Assembly (NCBI RefSeq): GCF_000013645.1
Contig: NC_007952.1
Coordinates: 1,922,001 to 1,986,000 of the forward strand
DNA: 64,000 nt
Direction of reading: 5' to 3'
Origin: Paraburkholderia xenovorans LB400
GTDB lineage: Bacteria; Pseudomonadota; Gammaproteobacteria; Burkholderiales; Burkholderiaceae
Part shown: positions 1 through 8,104 of the stretch, in pieces
Position numbering within the stretch: position 1 is the stretch's first letter
Layout: every line of letters begins with the position of its first letter
Made by a program: the position numbers and the translations under genes
Notes under the pieces: model-generated
What the model saw: only the letters and a program-made list of their open reading frames with translations
Databases searched by the model: none
Told to the model about the DNA's origin: nothing

Positions 1-1623
1 CATGCGAGCGGCGACTGGTGCTGGATGGAAGGCCGCGGGCGCGCCGCCTACGACCACCACGGCGTGCCGCTGATGATCTACGGCCTCGGCATCGACATCA
101 CCGAACGCAAGGAAGCGCAGACGGTGCTGCTGCGCCAGGCCGCGATCTTCGAGCACCTGAGCGACGCGATCGTGATCACCGATCTGCGCGGCAATATCAC
201 CGACTTCAACGTGGGCGGCGAACGCATGCTCGGTTATCGCATGCGCGAGATTCTCGGCAAGCCGGTCGCAATGTTCCTGCCGCCGGAACAGGCGCCGGGC
301 ATTCGCCGGGAAGCGCTGGCGGCGCTCGCCGCCGAAGGCACATGGCGCGGCGAGTTGCCGTTCGTGCGGCACGACGGTTCGCGCGGGGTCTGCGAAACCG
401 TGGTCAAGCCGCTTGCGAACGCGCGTGGCGACATCTACGGCGCGGTCAGCATCAATCGCGACATTACCGAGCGCAGGCGCGCCGAACAGCAGCTCACGCG
501 GCTGAACCTCGAACTCTCCAAAGCCGACCGCCGCAAGGACGAATTCCTCGCCACGCTCGCGCACGAACTGCGCAATCCGCTTGCGCCGATGCGCAACGTG
601 CTGGAGATTCTGCGTTTGAAGGAGTTTGCCGATCCGCAATTGAGCTGGTCGCGCGATGTGTTCGACCGGCAACTGCAACACATGACGCACCTCGTCGACG
701 ATCTGCTGGAAGTCTCGCGCATCACCCAGGGCAAACTGGAGTTGCGCAAGCAGCGGCTCGAACTGGCCCGCGCGATGCAATCGGCAATGGAAGCGGCGCG
801 GCCGACCGTGCAGGCCTCGTCGCACCATCTGAGCGTGACGTTGCCGCGCGAGCCGCTGTATCTGATTGCAGACCCCACGCGCCTGTCGCAGATGATCCTG
901 AATCTGCTGAACAACGCCGCCAAGTACACGCCGCCTGGCGGCAGCATCTCGCTGGCGGCTGAGCGCGAAGGCGACGAAGCGGTGATCGTGGTGCGCGATT
1001 CCGGCATCGGCATTCCGGGTGAGCATCTGGACAGCGTGTTCGAAATGTTCTCGCAACTCGCGCCGGCGCTCGACCGCTCGCAGGGCGGCCTCGGTATTGG
1101 TCTCGCGCTCGTGCGCGGCCTCGCTGAACTGCATGGCGGCACGGTCGCGGCGTTCAGCGAGGGTCCGGGCAAAGGCAGCGAGTTCATGATCCGGCTGCCG
1201 CTGACCGCCACCGCCTTGCAGCCCTCCGACAGCGCGCCGCCCGAGGCGCCGCACGCGGCCGGCCTGCGCGTGCTGGTCGTCGACGATAACGCGGACGCCG
1301 CCGAAAGCCTCGCGATGGTGCTCGAACTCGAGGGCCATGAAGTTCGCACCGCCGGCGACGGCATTGCCGGCCTCGCGCTGGTCGACACATTTGCGCCTCA
1401 GGCGGTGATTCTCGATATCGGCTTGCCGGGCCTGAACGGCTACGAAGTGGCGCGGCGGATTCGCCACGATTACCCGAACGCGGGCATTCTGCTGATCGCC
1501 GTCACCGGTTGGGGCCAACAGCAGGACAAGCAAACCGCCGTGGCCGCCGGCTTCGATCATCACTTCACCAAGCCGGTCGATCCACGCGAGTTGCAACGGG
1601 TGTTGTGCCGGCAGCAGGTATGA
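1..1623 (+). CDS. hybrid sensor histidine kinase/response regulator, 5' end outside window
   Basis: The open frame runs in from the window edge, so the N-terminus is missing. The first visible codons end a PAS/PAC segment (GIDITERKEA, codons ~31-40). A second PAS/PAC follows (FEHLSDAIVITD to INRDITERRRAEQ, ~codons 50-165). The HisKA box is LAHELRNPLAP with the phospho-acceptor His at about codon 188. The HATPase domain shows the N-box LLNNAAKYTPPGG and the G-boxes DSGIGIP and GGLGIGLALV. A receiver domain (VLVVDDNADAAES, acceptor Asp in ILDIGLPG at about codon 472, Lys in FTKPVD) closes the protein. This is a soluble-looking hybrid kinase in which the C-terminal receiver may pass or buffer phosphate. 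The signal sensed cannot be read. No cognate regulator gene lies downstream. Confidence 0.93.
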   Translation, partial: HASGDWCWMEGRGRAAYDHHGVPLMIYGLGIDITERKEAQTVLLRQAAIFEHLSDAIVITDLRGNITDFNVGGERMLGYRMREILGKPVAMFLPPEQAPGIRREALAALAAEGTWRGELPFVRHDGSRGVCETVVKPLANARGDIYGAVSINRDITERRRAEQQLTRLNLELSKADRRKDEFLATLAHELRNPLAPMRNVLEILRLKEFADPQLSWSRDVFDRQLQHMTHLVDDLLEVSRITQGKLELRKQRLELARAMQSAMEAARPTVQASSHHLSVTLPREPLYLIADPTRLSQMILNLLNNAAKYTPPGGSISLAAEREGDEAVIVVRDSGIGIPGEHLDSVFEMFSQLAPALDRSQGGLGIGLALVRGLAELHGGTVAAFSEGPGKGSEFMIRLPLTATALQPSDSAPPEAPHAAGLRVLVVDDNADAAESLAMVLELEGHEVRTAGDGIAGLALVDTFAPQAVILDIGLPGLNGYEVARRIRHDYPNAGILLIAVTGWGQQQDKQTAVAAGFDHHFTKPVDPRELQRVLCRQQV

Positions 1624-1992
1624 GCAGCGAGCGCGGCGTGTCGAACCGACGCGATATCCGCCACTCGTGCGTTGATGCTCACCCACATCGCTCCGGCATT
1701 CCCTGCCGCACGCATTTGCACCGGCACGGCGGCCCATGTTCGACGAAGCCGTTTCAGCGTAATTCAGCCGACAGGTGTCCAGAATCGACGCGTAACCCCT
1801 GCGTTCCTGCAAATATTGCAATGCAATAGCAATTCCTGCGCGTTGCCGCCACCGTTACATCCGGGCGAATACAGCGCCGATTCATAGGACGAAAGGGCGC
1901 CGACGTCTTTACGCGCGCATTCGGGAATAGGTTCTGCTACCGCCGTTGCGGACCCATTCTTCAGCGGATAGTCTTCCGCTCTTCCCGCCGTT
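1624..1992. other. intergenic region, no gene seen
   Basis: This 369-base gap separates the kinase from a lipoprotein gene. Short open frames occur on both strands but none has a convincing ribosome site or family resemblance. It presumably holds the promoter of the lipoprotein gene. No hairpin with a T-run was recognised. Confidence 0.4.
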
Positions 1993-3078
1993 ATGATCAG
2001 AACCGCTTCTGTTGCCGCGGCATTGTGCGCGGCCTGCCTCACTTCCGCCTGCGTACACATTGGACCGTCCCGCCTGAAAGCCGACCAGGTGGACTATGCG
2101 CGCGCCCTCGGCGATGCAAAGAAACGCGAGATTCTCGCCGCCGTGGTCGGCCTGCGTTACGGCGATGCGCCGGCCTTCCTGACGGTCAGCAGCATCATCG
2201 CCGCCTATACGTTCGACGCCACCGGCGGCGCGACCGCCAATGCCGGCTCAGGCAGCCAGCCGAGCTATGCGCTCGCGACAGGTAGCGTGTCCTATTCGAA
2301 TCATCCGACCTTCACCTTCACGCCGACCACCGGCGAAGCATTCGCCTCCGCGTATATCCGCCCGCTTGCGCCGTCGCTGGTGTTGCCGCTTGCCGAAGGC
2401 GGCATTCCGATCGATCTCCTGTTGCGCATCACCGCGCAATCGGTGGGCGGCCTGCAGAACGGCAATGCGCTCGGCGGCGAAAATAGCGCGGGCGCGCCGG
2501 GTTTCTTCGAACTGCTGCAAGCGTTGCGACGCCTGCAACTGGCGGGCGAGCTGAACGTCGAGTCGCGCCAGGCGGACGGGAAGAACGGCGCAATGGGTGT
2601 GTATCTGGTCATGGGCGCCACCACGAGCGGCGAGTCGGCAACCACGGCGGCCGATCTCGCGCGCGTGCGCAAGCTGCTGCATCTGTCTTCGAGCACGCGG
2701 ACTTATGAAATCGTCTACGGACCGTCGTCGGCCTCGCAGAAGGGCGACAGGATTCCGATGGTCACGCGTTCCGTGCTCGGCATCCTGTCCGACCTCGGCG
2801 CCCAGGTGCAGGTGCCTGTCGAGCGTATCAGCGATGGCTCGACCAAGCCGACCGTCGGGCTGATCGGCGGCGAGACGCGGCCGACCATCATCGTGCACTC
2901 GGGCAAGACTCCGCCCGATAACGCGTATGTGATGATCGCGTACGGTCCGTCGACGTATTGGGTCGATCGCAACGACTTCGACTCGAAATACGCATTCACG
3001 GTAGTGCAGAATCTGATGGCGCTTGCCGAGGCCGATACCAGCAGCAAGGCGCCAGTGGTGACGATTCCGGCGAATTGA
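1993..3078 (+). CDS. putative lipoprotein of unknown function
   Basis: A 361-residue protein with an N-terminal hydrophobic stretch ending ACLTSAC (Cys20). This resembles a lipoprotein signal peptide, although the lipobox has Thr rather than Leu at -3. The mature part is rich in Gly, Ser, Thr and Ala and shows no repeat or catalytic motif that I recognise. A region near residues 135-160 (PSLVLPLAEGGIPIDLLLRI) suggests beta structure. It would sit in the cell envelope if lipidated. It stands alone, converging on transketolase across a strong terminator. I do not recognise the family. Confidence 0.75.
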   Translation: MIRTASVAAALCAACLTSACVHIGPSRLKADQVDYARALGDAKKREILAAVVGLRYGDAPAFLTVSSIIAAYTFDATGGATANAGSGSQPSYALATGSVSYSNHPTFTFTPTTGEAFASAYIRPLAPSLVLPLAEGGIPIDLLLRITAQSVGGLQNGNALGGENSAGAPGFFELLQALRRLQLAGELNVESRQADGKNGAMGVYLVMGATTSGESATTAADLARVRKLLHLSSSTRTYEIVYGPSSASQKGDRIPMVTRSVLGILSDLGAQVQVPVERISDGSTKPTVGLIGGETRPTIIVHSGKTPPDNAYVMIAYGPSTYWVDRNDFDSKYAFTVVQNLMALAEADTSSKAPVVTIPAN

Positions 3079-3178
3079 TATCGCGGTTTTGTCGCACGCT
3101 CTTGGTCGCCAGTCTTTGGCTCAGTGAGGCCGCATTCAATTCCGCAGCGTTGACGGCGCACGAATCCAGGCTGCCAAT

Positions 3179-3220
3179 AAAAATCCGGCGGGGCCATTTC
3201 ATGACGCCCGCCGGATTTTT
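3179..3220. terminator. bidirectional rho-independent terminator
   Basis: The left arm AAAAATCCGGCGGG (3179-3192) pairs perfectly with CCCGCCGGATTTTT (3207-3220), leaving a 14-base loop. It has A-runs on one side and T-runs on the other. It lies between the converging lipoprotein and transketolase genes and can serve both. Confidence 0.92.
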
Positions 3221-3249
3221 GCCAAACACGCTATGCGCGCGCTACCGCC

Positions 3250-5334
3250 CTACTCCTGGCTGCGCTTGCCTTGCACCCGCGCAATCTGCTGCTTTGCCGC
3301 TTCGTACACATGCTCCGGCGTGAAGCCGAACTTCTTCTTCAGTTCGGCAAGCGGCGCGGACGCGCCGAACGTATGCATCACCACCTGCGCGCCGAGACGC
3401 CCCACATAACGGTCCCAGCCAAGCGAGGCCGCCTGCTCGACCGCCACGCGCGCGTCCACATCCGGTGGCAGCACCGAGTCCTGATAGGCCTCGTCCTGGC
3501 GCTCGAAGATATCCCACGACGGCATCGACACCACGCGCGCCGCAATACCTTCGCTCGTGAGCTTCTCATACACGTCGACGCAGACCGAGAGTTCGCTGCC
3601 CGTGGCTATCAGGATCACCTGCGGCTTTTGCCCGTCGGCTGCATCGGCGAGCACATAGGCGCCCTTCTGCGTGCCCTTCGCGGCCGCATAGCGGCTGCGG
3701 TCCAGCGTGGGCAACGGCTGGCGCGACACCACGATGCACGACGGCCGCCGCGGATCGGCAAGCGCCACGCGCCACGCCTCGGCCACTTCGTTGGCGTCGC
3801 CCGGACGCAGCACGGTCAGCCCCGGCACGCCGCGCAGCGAGGCCAGCTGCTCGATTGGCTGATGGGTCGGACCGTCTTCGCCGACGCCGATCGAATCGTG
3901 CGTGAACACGTAGATGGCCGGCACTTCCATGATCGCCGAGAGGCGGATCGGCGGCTTCATATAGTCGCTGAAAATCAGGAAGGTCGAGCCGAACGGCCGC
4001 AGATTCGACAGCGCGAGGCCATTCACCGCCGCGCCCATTGCGTGTTCGCGAATGCCGAAATGCAGATTGCAGCCGCCGTAGTTGTCGTATTCGAAGCTGC
4101 CCGCGCCCTCGAATTTCAGATTCGTTTTGGTGGACGGCGAAAGGTCGGCCGCGCCGCCGATCATCCACGGAACGCGCGCGGCAATCGCATTGAGCACCTT
4201 GCCCGACGATTCGCGTGACGCAACGCCTTTCGGGTCCGCGTCGAAGGTGGGAATGTCGCTGTCCCAACCGGCCGGCAATTCGTGCGCTTCGATCTGCGCG
4301 AATTCACGCGCGAGTTCGGGGTACTTTCTGCTGTAGGCGTCGTACTTCGCCTGCCATTCCTCGCGCGCCGCCTTGCCGCGCGCGCCGATGCCCGCCGCGA
4401 AGCGTTCGTGCACACCGTCCGGCACATAGAAGAATTTATCCTCGGGCCAGCCGTACGCTTTCTTGGCGAGCGCCACTTCTTCTACGCCGAGCGGCTCGCC
4501 GTGCGCCGCCGAGGTGTCCTGCTTATGCGGCGCCCCCCAGCCGATGATGCTGTGCACCACGATCAGCGTCGGCCTGTCGGTAATGCTTTTCGCTTCGACG
4601 AATGCCGCTTCCAGCGCGGCGGCGTCGTTTGCATCGCTCACATGCAGCGTGTGCCAGTTGTACCCGCGAAAGCGGGTTTCCACGTCGTCGCTATAAGCGA
4701 GGTCGGTGTGGCCTTCAATCGTCACGCGGTTGCTGTCGTAGATCCAGATCAGATTGGACAGCTTCAGGTGGCCGGCGAGCGAAGCCGCCTCGTGCGAGAT
4801 GCCTTCCATCATGTCGCCGTCGCCGCACAACGCGTAGACCCGATAGTCGAACAGCGGCGCATCGGGCTTGTTGAAATGGCTCTCGTACCAGCGCGCCGCC
4901 ATCGCCATGCCAACGCTATTGCCGAGCCCTTGCCCAAGCGGGCCCGTGGTGGTCTCGACGCCGGTGGTCATGCGGTACTCCGGGTGGCCCGGTGTCTTGC
5001 TGCCCATCTGGCGGAAATGTTCGATATCGTCGAGCGAAACTGCGGGTCCGTCGGTCGGGTTGCCGTCGTCGTCCACGGCTTTCACGTTTGCAAGGTGCAA
5101 CAGCGAATACAGCAGCATCGACGCGTGTCCCACGGATAAGACGAAGCGGTCGCGATCAGGCCAGAGCGGCTCGTCGGGGTCGTAGCGCAGATGGTTTTGC
5201 CACAGGTGATAGGCAACGGGTGCCAGTGCCATCGGCGTACCGGGGTGACCGGAATTGGCCTTTTGCACAGCGTCCATCGACAGCGTGCGGATCGTGTTGA
5301 TACACAGCTGGTCGAGGGCGGGATCGTTTTGCAT
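3250..5334 (-). CDS. tktA: transketolase
   Basis: A 694-residue thiamine-diphosphate enzyme that exchanges two-carbon units between sugar phosphates in the non-oxidative pentose phosphate and Calvin pathways. Visible signatures are NSGHPGTPMALAP near the N-terminus, the TPP/Mg motif GDGDMMEGISHEA, the following NLIWIYDSN segment, and the pyrimidine-domain region HDSIGVGEDGPTHQP. The start was set at ATG 5334 because AAGGAG lies 6-7 bases upstream. A 20-codon in-frame extension further upstream lacks family similarity. Length is normal for bacterial transketolase. Transcription ends at the shared terminator at 3179-3220. No gapA, pgk or cbb neighbours are present, so it is a stand-alone housekeeping copy here. 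Confidence 0.97.
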   Translation of the reverse strand: MQNDPALDQLCINTIRTLSMDAVQKANSGHPGTPMALAPVAYHLWQNHLRYDPDEPLWPDRDRFVLSVGHASMLLYSLLHLANVKAVDDDGNPTDGPAVSLDDIEHFRQMGSKTPGHPEYRMTTGVETTTGPLGQGLGNSVGMAMAARWYESHFNKPDAPLFDYRVYALCGDGDMMEGISHEAASLAGHLKLSNLIWIYDSNRVTIEGHTDLAYSDDVETRFRGYNWHTLHVSDANDAAALEAAFVEAKSITDRPTLIVVHSIIGWGAPHKQDTSAAHGEPLGVEEVALAKKAYGWPEDKFFYVPDGVHERFAAGIGARGKAAREEWQAKYDAYSRKYPELAREFAQIEAHELPAGWDSDIPTFDADPKGVASRESSGKVLNAIAARVPWMIGGAADLSPSTKTNLKFEGAGSFEYDNYGGCNLHFGIREHAMGAAVNGLALSNLRPFGSTFLIFSDYMKPPIRLSAIMEVPAIYVFTHDSIGVGEDGPTHQPIEQLASLRGVPGLTVLRPGDANEVAEAWRVALADPRRPSCIVVSRQPLPTLDRSRYAAAKGTQKGAYVLADAADGQKPQVILIATGSELSVCVDVYEKLTSEGIAARVVSMPSWDIFERQDEAYQDSVLPPDVDARVAVEQAASLGWDRYVGRLGAQVVMHTFGASAPLAELKKKFGFTPEHVYEAAKQQIARVQGKRSQE

Positions 5335-5594
5335 GGGACACTCCTTGTTCGGCGTTGAAGAGACGGCCGGGACGCGCTGCGTGCCTCGGCGCACCCGGCG
5401 AACCGTGTTGACGGGGCAGAACGCATGAGGAACCGCTGCGAGGCCCGACGATGATGCGCCGATGCGCGCAAACCTGCACGGTGCGTGTCATGCGGCACGA
5501 GACGGTTCGCTGCTGGAAGCGAACCTTCTTTCAGAGGGCTTGCGGTGCCAACCCGCTCAGCGCGGGCTTCAGCGAAAAGCGCTGCAGGCGCGCT

Positions 5595-6140
5595 TCAGGC
5601 GGCGTGCAGCCAGTGTTCGACCAGCGGCCCATGCTTGCCGTCGATCGGATCCAGCGATGGGAAAGGCAACGCCTCCATCGAAGCGAGTTCGTCCGGCGTG
5701 AGCGCTTCGCGGCGGATATCCCACTGCTGGCCCTCCGGATACCCGGCCACCACCTGAAAATGCCGCGCGAACGATTGCAGACAATGGCCGGTGCCGGCCG
5801 GCAGCAGGAGCGCGTCGCCGGCGCACAGCGTCACCACCCTGCCACCCGGCCCGCCCACGATCACCTGCGCGGAACCGTCCGTCACGCCGAGTATTTCGTG
5901 CGCGGTGGCGTGGAAATGATGGTAGTCGAAGATGCCGTCGCGCCATTGCGGCGGCCACGCGTTGCGCTCGAACAGGATCTCGAACGCCGCCGCCAGATCG
6001 CCGCTGGCCGGCATGAGCGCGCGCCGGTAAATCACCACCGGCAGTTTGCGGTTATTCGGCACCCAGTCGTGCGGCTCCAGCATGAAGGCTTCGTACTCGG
6101 TCTGAGCGACGTCGAATCCATGCTTCGAATCGTTGTACAT
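5595..6140 (-). CDS. cupin-domain protein (YjlB-like)
   Basis: A 181-residue single-cupin protein. The first cupin motif shows in HFHATAHEILGV and the second in GDALLLPAGTGHC; the His and Glu residues are the usual metal ligands of the barrel. The C-terminus (YPEGQQWDIRREALT) matches small YjlB-like cupins whose biochemical role is not settled. The start ATG at 6140 follows AAAGGAG. The frame is open a further 58 codons upstream, but that part has no ribosome site or cupin character. It is transcribed away from the small-protein cluster and ends 260 bases upstream of the transketolase start. Confidence 0.85.
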   Translation of the reverse strand: MYNDSKHGFDVAQTEYEAFMLEPHDWVPNNRKLPVVIYRRALMPASGDLAAAFEILFERNAWPPQWRDGIFDYHHFHATAHEILGVTDGSAQVIVGGPGGRVVTLCAGDALLLPAGTGHCLQSFARHFQVVAGYPEGQQWDIRREALTPDELASMEALPFPSLDPIDGKHGPLVEHWLHAA

Positions 6141-6413
6141 GGTTTGCTCCTTTGCGTCCTGCTCCTGATGCTCGCGGTGCTCTGCCGAAGCCGGCGCATG
6201 CGGCGGGCCAGGGGGGTCTTTCAGCGCCGCATAAAGCGCGCCTGCCTGTGCGCGTATGGTCTTATCGGCCGCTTTACGCGCAGCGCCGTGTCGTTGGACG
6301 AATTTTGCAAACATATGAAGTTAATGCTCCGTGTCTGCCGCATGTGCGCGGCGCCGGCCGGCGCGATCGCAGGTCGCGTAATCGCGGCGCAATCGCTGCG
6401 CAGCCTCGTTGGC

Positions 6414-6581
6414 TTAGCCGCCTATGCCTTGCAGCACTTTTCCCGTGCCGCCGCATAGCGTGCACTGCACGCCTTCGACCGTGCCGGTGCCGTGGCACGC
6501 ACGGCATACATCTTCGCCGACGCCGGGTGCGTCGGGCGAAGCTTCGTCGCCGGGATTCAGCGGTTCGTCGTCATGTTGCAT
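6414..6581 (-). CDS. 55-residue DnaJ-type CxxCxGxG zinc-finger protein
   Basis: A very small gene starting MQHDDEPLNPGDE after GGAGAG and ending GIGG. Two CxxCxGxG repeats, CRACHGTG and CTLCGGTG, lie about 12 residues apart. This is the spacing of one DnaJ zinc-centre half, so the chain probably folds round a single zinc ion. The N-terminal 25 residues are acidic and probably unstructured. Such free-standing CxxCxGxG mini-proteins occur in Burkholderiaceae without a known function; a redox or chaperone-adaptor role is only a guess. Its neighbour on the same strand is the 86-residue protein at 6627-6887. Confidence 0.78.
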   Translation of the reverse strand: MQHDDEPLNPGDEASPDAPGVGEDVCRACHGTGTVEGVQCTLCGGTGKVLQGIGG

Positions 6582-6626
6582 GCGTCTCTCCGTTGGTTTG
6601 GGTGCGTGCCGTTCAGCACAGCCGTC

Positions 6627-6887
6627 TCAGTCCTTGCGCTGCGACTCGCGTCCGCCGCCTCCTGGCGGCTCCGCATGCGCGCCGGTGCCGAGCGGCACTT
6701 CGGCCGTTTGCGCCGGGCGCTCGTCCGAACGCGGCGGATTGGTCTGCCGGTCCACGCCGGTCTGTTCCACGGGCTCGATACCAAGCGGGCTGGGTTCCAC
6801 GTAGTGCGTGCCGCTCGGCCTGTTGCGCTGCTTTACCGCCTCCGCTGTCTGTTCGTCCGGGCTTTGCTTGAGCTGGTCATCTGGCAT
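6627..6887 (-). CDS. small hydrophilic protein, unknown function
   Basis: An 86-residue protein beginning MPDDQLKQSPDEQTAEAV, with a very strong ribosome site AAGGAGGT five bases before the ATG. It is rich in Pro, Glu, Gln and Gly with no hydrophobic core, so it is probably disordered. The C-terminus is Gly-rich then basic (PPGGGGRESQRKD). It lies just upstream of the zinc-finger mini-gene on the same strand (45-base gap) and the two may be co-transcribed. No family was recognised. Confidence 0.7.
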   Translation of the reverse strand: MPDDQLKQSPDEQTAEAVKQRNRPSGTHYVEPSPLGIEPVEQTGVDRQTNPPRSDERPAQTAEVPLGTGAHAEPPGGGGRESQRKD

Positions 6888-7044
6888 GTCGACCTCCTTC
6901 GGGTGTCGGGTATGTCTTCACCGCAGCAACATCCGGTCCCTCTCCGTCAATCGTGCGAACGCCGCGCGCGCGGGGACGTGGGCACGCCCATTGCGGCAGC
7001 CGGGGATGGAGGTCTGGTTCAACGTTTGTAAAAAGGAGAACATC

Positions 7045-7281
7045 ATGACGATGACGACGATTCGCGTATCCGATACCGAAGTGCAGGTTGAGCGGACCCT
7101 GTACCTGTTCGCGCACAAGAACGACGCGGACGCATTCCAGCGTTGCCTGGCCGATACCTCGATCGATAGTTGTTACCGCACCTATCCGCCGCTGGCGGTA
7201 CGGCCGACGGTGCCTGACGAACATCCGGACGACCCGGGCCGCGGCAGTACGATTTCTCCGTCGCTCGGCGGCATGCCGTAA
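7045..7281 (+). CDS. small conserved-looking protein, unknown function
   Basis: A 78-residue protein (MTMTTIRVSDTEVQVERT...) preceded by AAAAGGAG seven bases before the ATG. The first half looks folded, with alternating hydrophobic residues and the segment LYLFAHKNDADAFQRCLA. The tail is Pro/Gly-rich (EHPDDPGRGSTISPS). Two Cys residues are present. No known domain was recognised. It is divergent from 6627-6887. Confidence 0.68.
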   Translation: MTMTTIRVSDTEVQVERTLYLFAHKNDADAFQRCLADTSIDSCYRTYPPLAVRPTVPDEHPDDPGRGSTISPSLGGMP

Positions 7282-7321
7282 CGGCATCCGTTGCTGTGGC
7301 GGCGCGCATGCGCCGCCGTCG

Positions 7322-7567
7322 TCATTTCTCAGGAGCCGCGCGATCCGCGGCGACGATTTCCCGGCCATATTCGATTGCGGCGCGGCGTGCCTCGTCGGCG
7401 GTTGCGTACGGCCCGATTTCGGGCGCGCCGTCGAATGGGAACAGAATTTTTCTGTCCGCCTTTCTGACAACCTTCAGTCCACCTACGTAACGGCCGTCGC
7501 CTGTCCCGTGATAGCTGGCGTAAATCTCGAAGTCGTCGTCAGCCACGTCGGCCTTATGTCGCGCCAT
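7322..7567 (-). CDS. small protein resembling the DUF6723 family
   Basis: An 81-residue protein with the central pattern FEIYASYHGTGDGRYVGGLKV and then KILFPFDG...IGPYATADEARRAA. This reads as a compact beta-alpha fold ending in a helix. It resembles small Burkholderiaceae proteins annotated as DUF6723, but that match is from memory and unsure. A GGGGAAAG sequence precedes the ATG. It converges on the 78-residue gene with a 40-base gap. Confidence 0.65.
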   Translation of the reverse strand: MARHKADVADDDFEIYASYHGTGDGRYVGGLKVVRKADRKILFPFDGAPEIGPYATADEARRAAIEYGREIVAADRAAPEK

Positions 7568-7777
7568 TTGTCTTTCCCCTATCCCTGCACGTCAGTGCGT
7601 CATGTTCAGAGTGATATGGCGGGGCTATCGCCGCTCGGCACCACACGCATGCCGTGACCGAGCAATAGCCGTTCCACGCGGCGGCCACCGGCACCCGCGC
7701 GAAATAAAGACGAGTGGCATGCCGGTTGCAATCGACAAACCGACTCGCCGACAGGCACGCATCACACGGAGAACACA

Positions 7778-8011
7778 ATGAGAAAGACGAGCACCAGGAC
7801 GAGCACATTCCGCATGCCGGATCTGCGCCTGCATACCCCGGCCCCGCCGGAGATCGATCCCGACACACCGCCTCCGACCACCGATCCCGACCCGTCGCCG
7901 CCACCCGACGACGTGCCGCCGAGCGATCCGGCACATGTCCCCGAAGGCGATCCTCCTGTCAAACCGCCGCCCGTCAGCGCTGCTTGCTGTCGAACGCTGC
8001 GAAGGTTGTAA
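7778..8011 (+). CDS. small acidic proline-rich protein
   Basis: A 77-residue product with a basic start (MRKTSTRTSTFRM) and then runs of Asp-Pro and Pro-Pro (DPDTPPPTTDPDPSPPP). It ends with a short Cys-containing basic tail. CGGAGAA sits six bases before the ATG. It is almost certainly unstructured. Similar Pro/Asp mini-proteins recur in Burkholderiaceae genomes without known function. A longer frame lies on the opposite strand but has no ribosome site. Confidence 0.55.
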   Translation: MRKTSTRTSTFRMPDLRLHTPAPPEIDPDTPPPTTDPDPSPPPDDVPPSDPAHVPEGDPPVKPPPVSAACCRTLRRL

Positions 8012-8104
8012 GCGCAAATTAATCCAGTGGTCCGGTAATTGCGGACTCCTCTTCGTACGAGCCGGCATTCGTTCAGGCACCGGCCAACCCGCGAGGAGCG
8101 AACA

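Noticed and set aside
435..1388. Long minus-strand frame across the histidine kinase
   Set aside because: It is a GC-rich shadow of the real gene, with Ser/Arg-rich nonsense composition and no domains.
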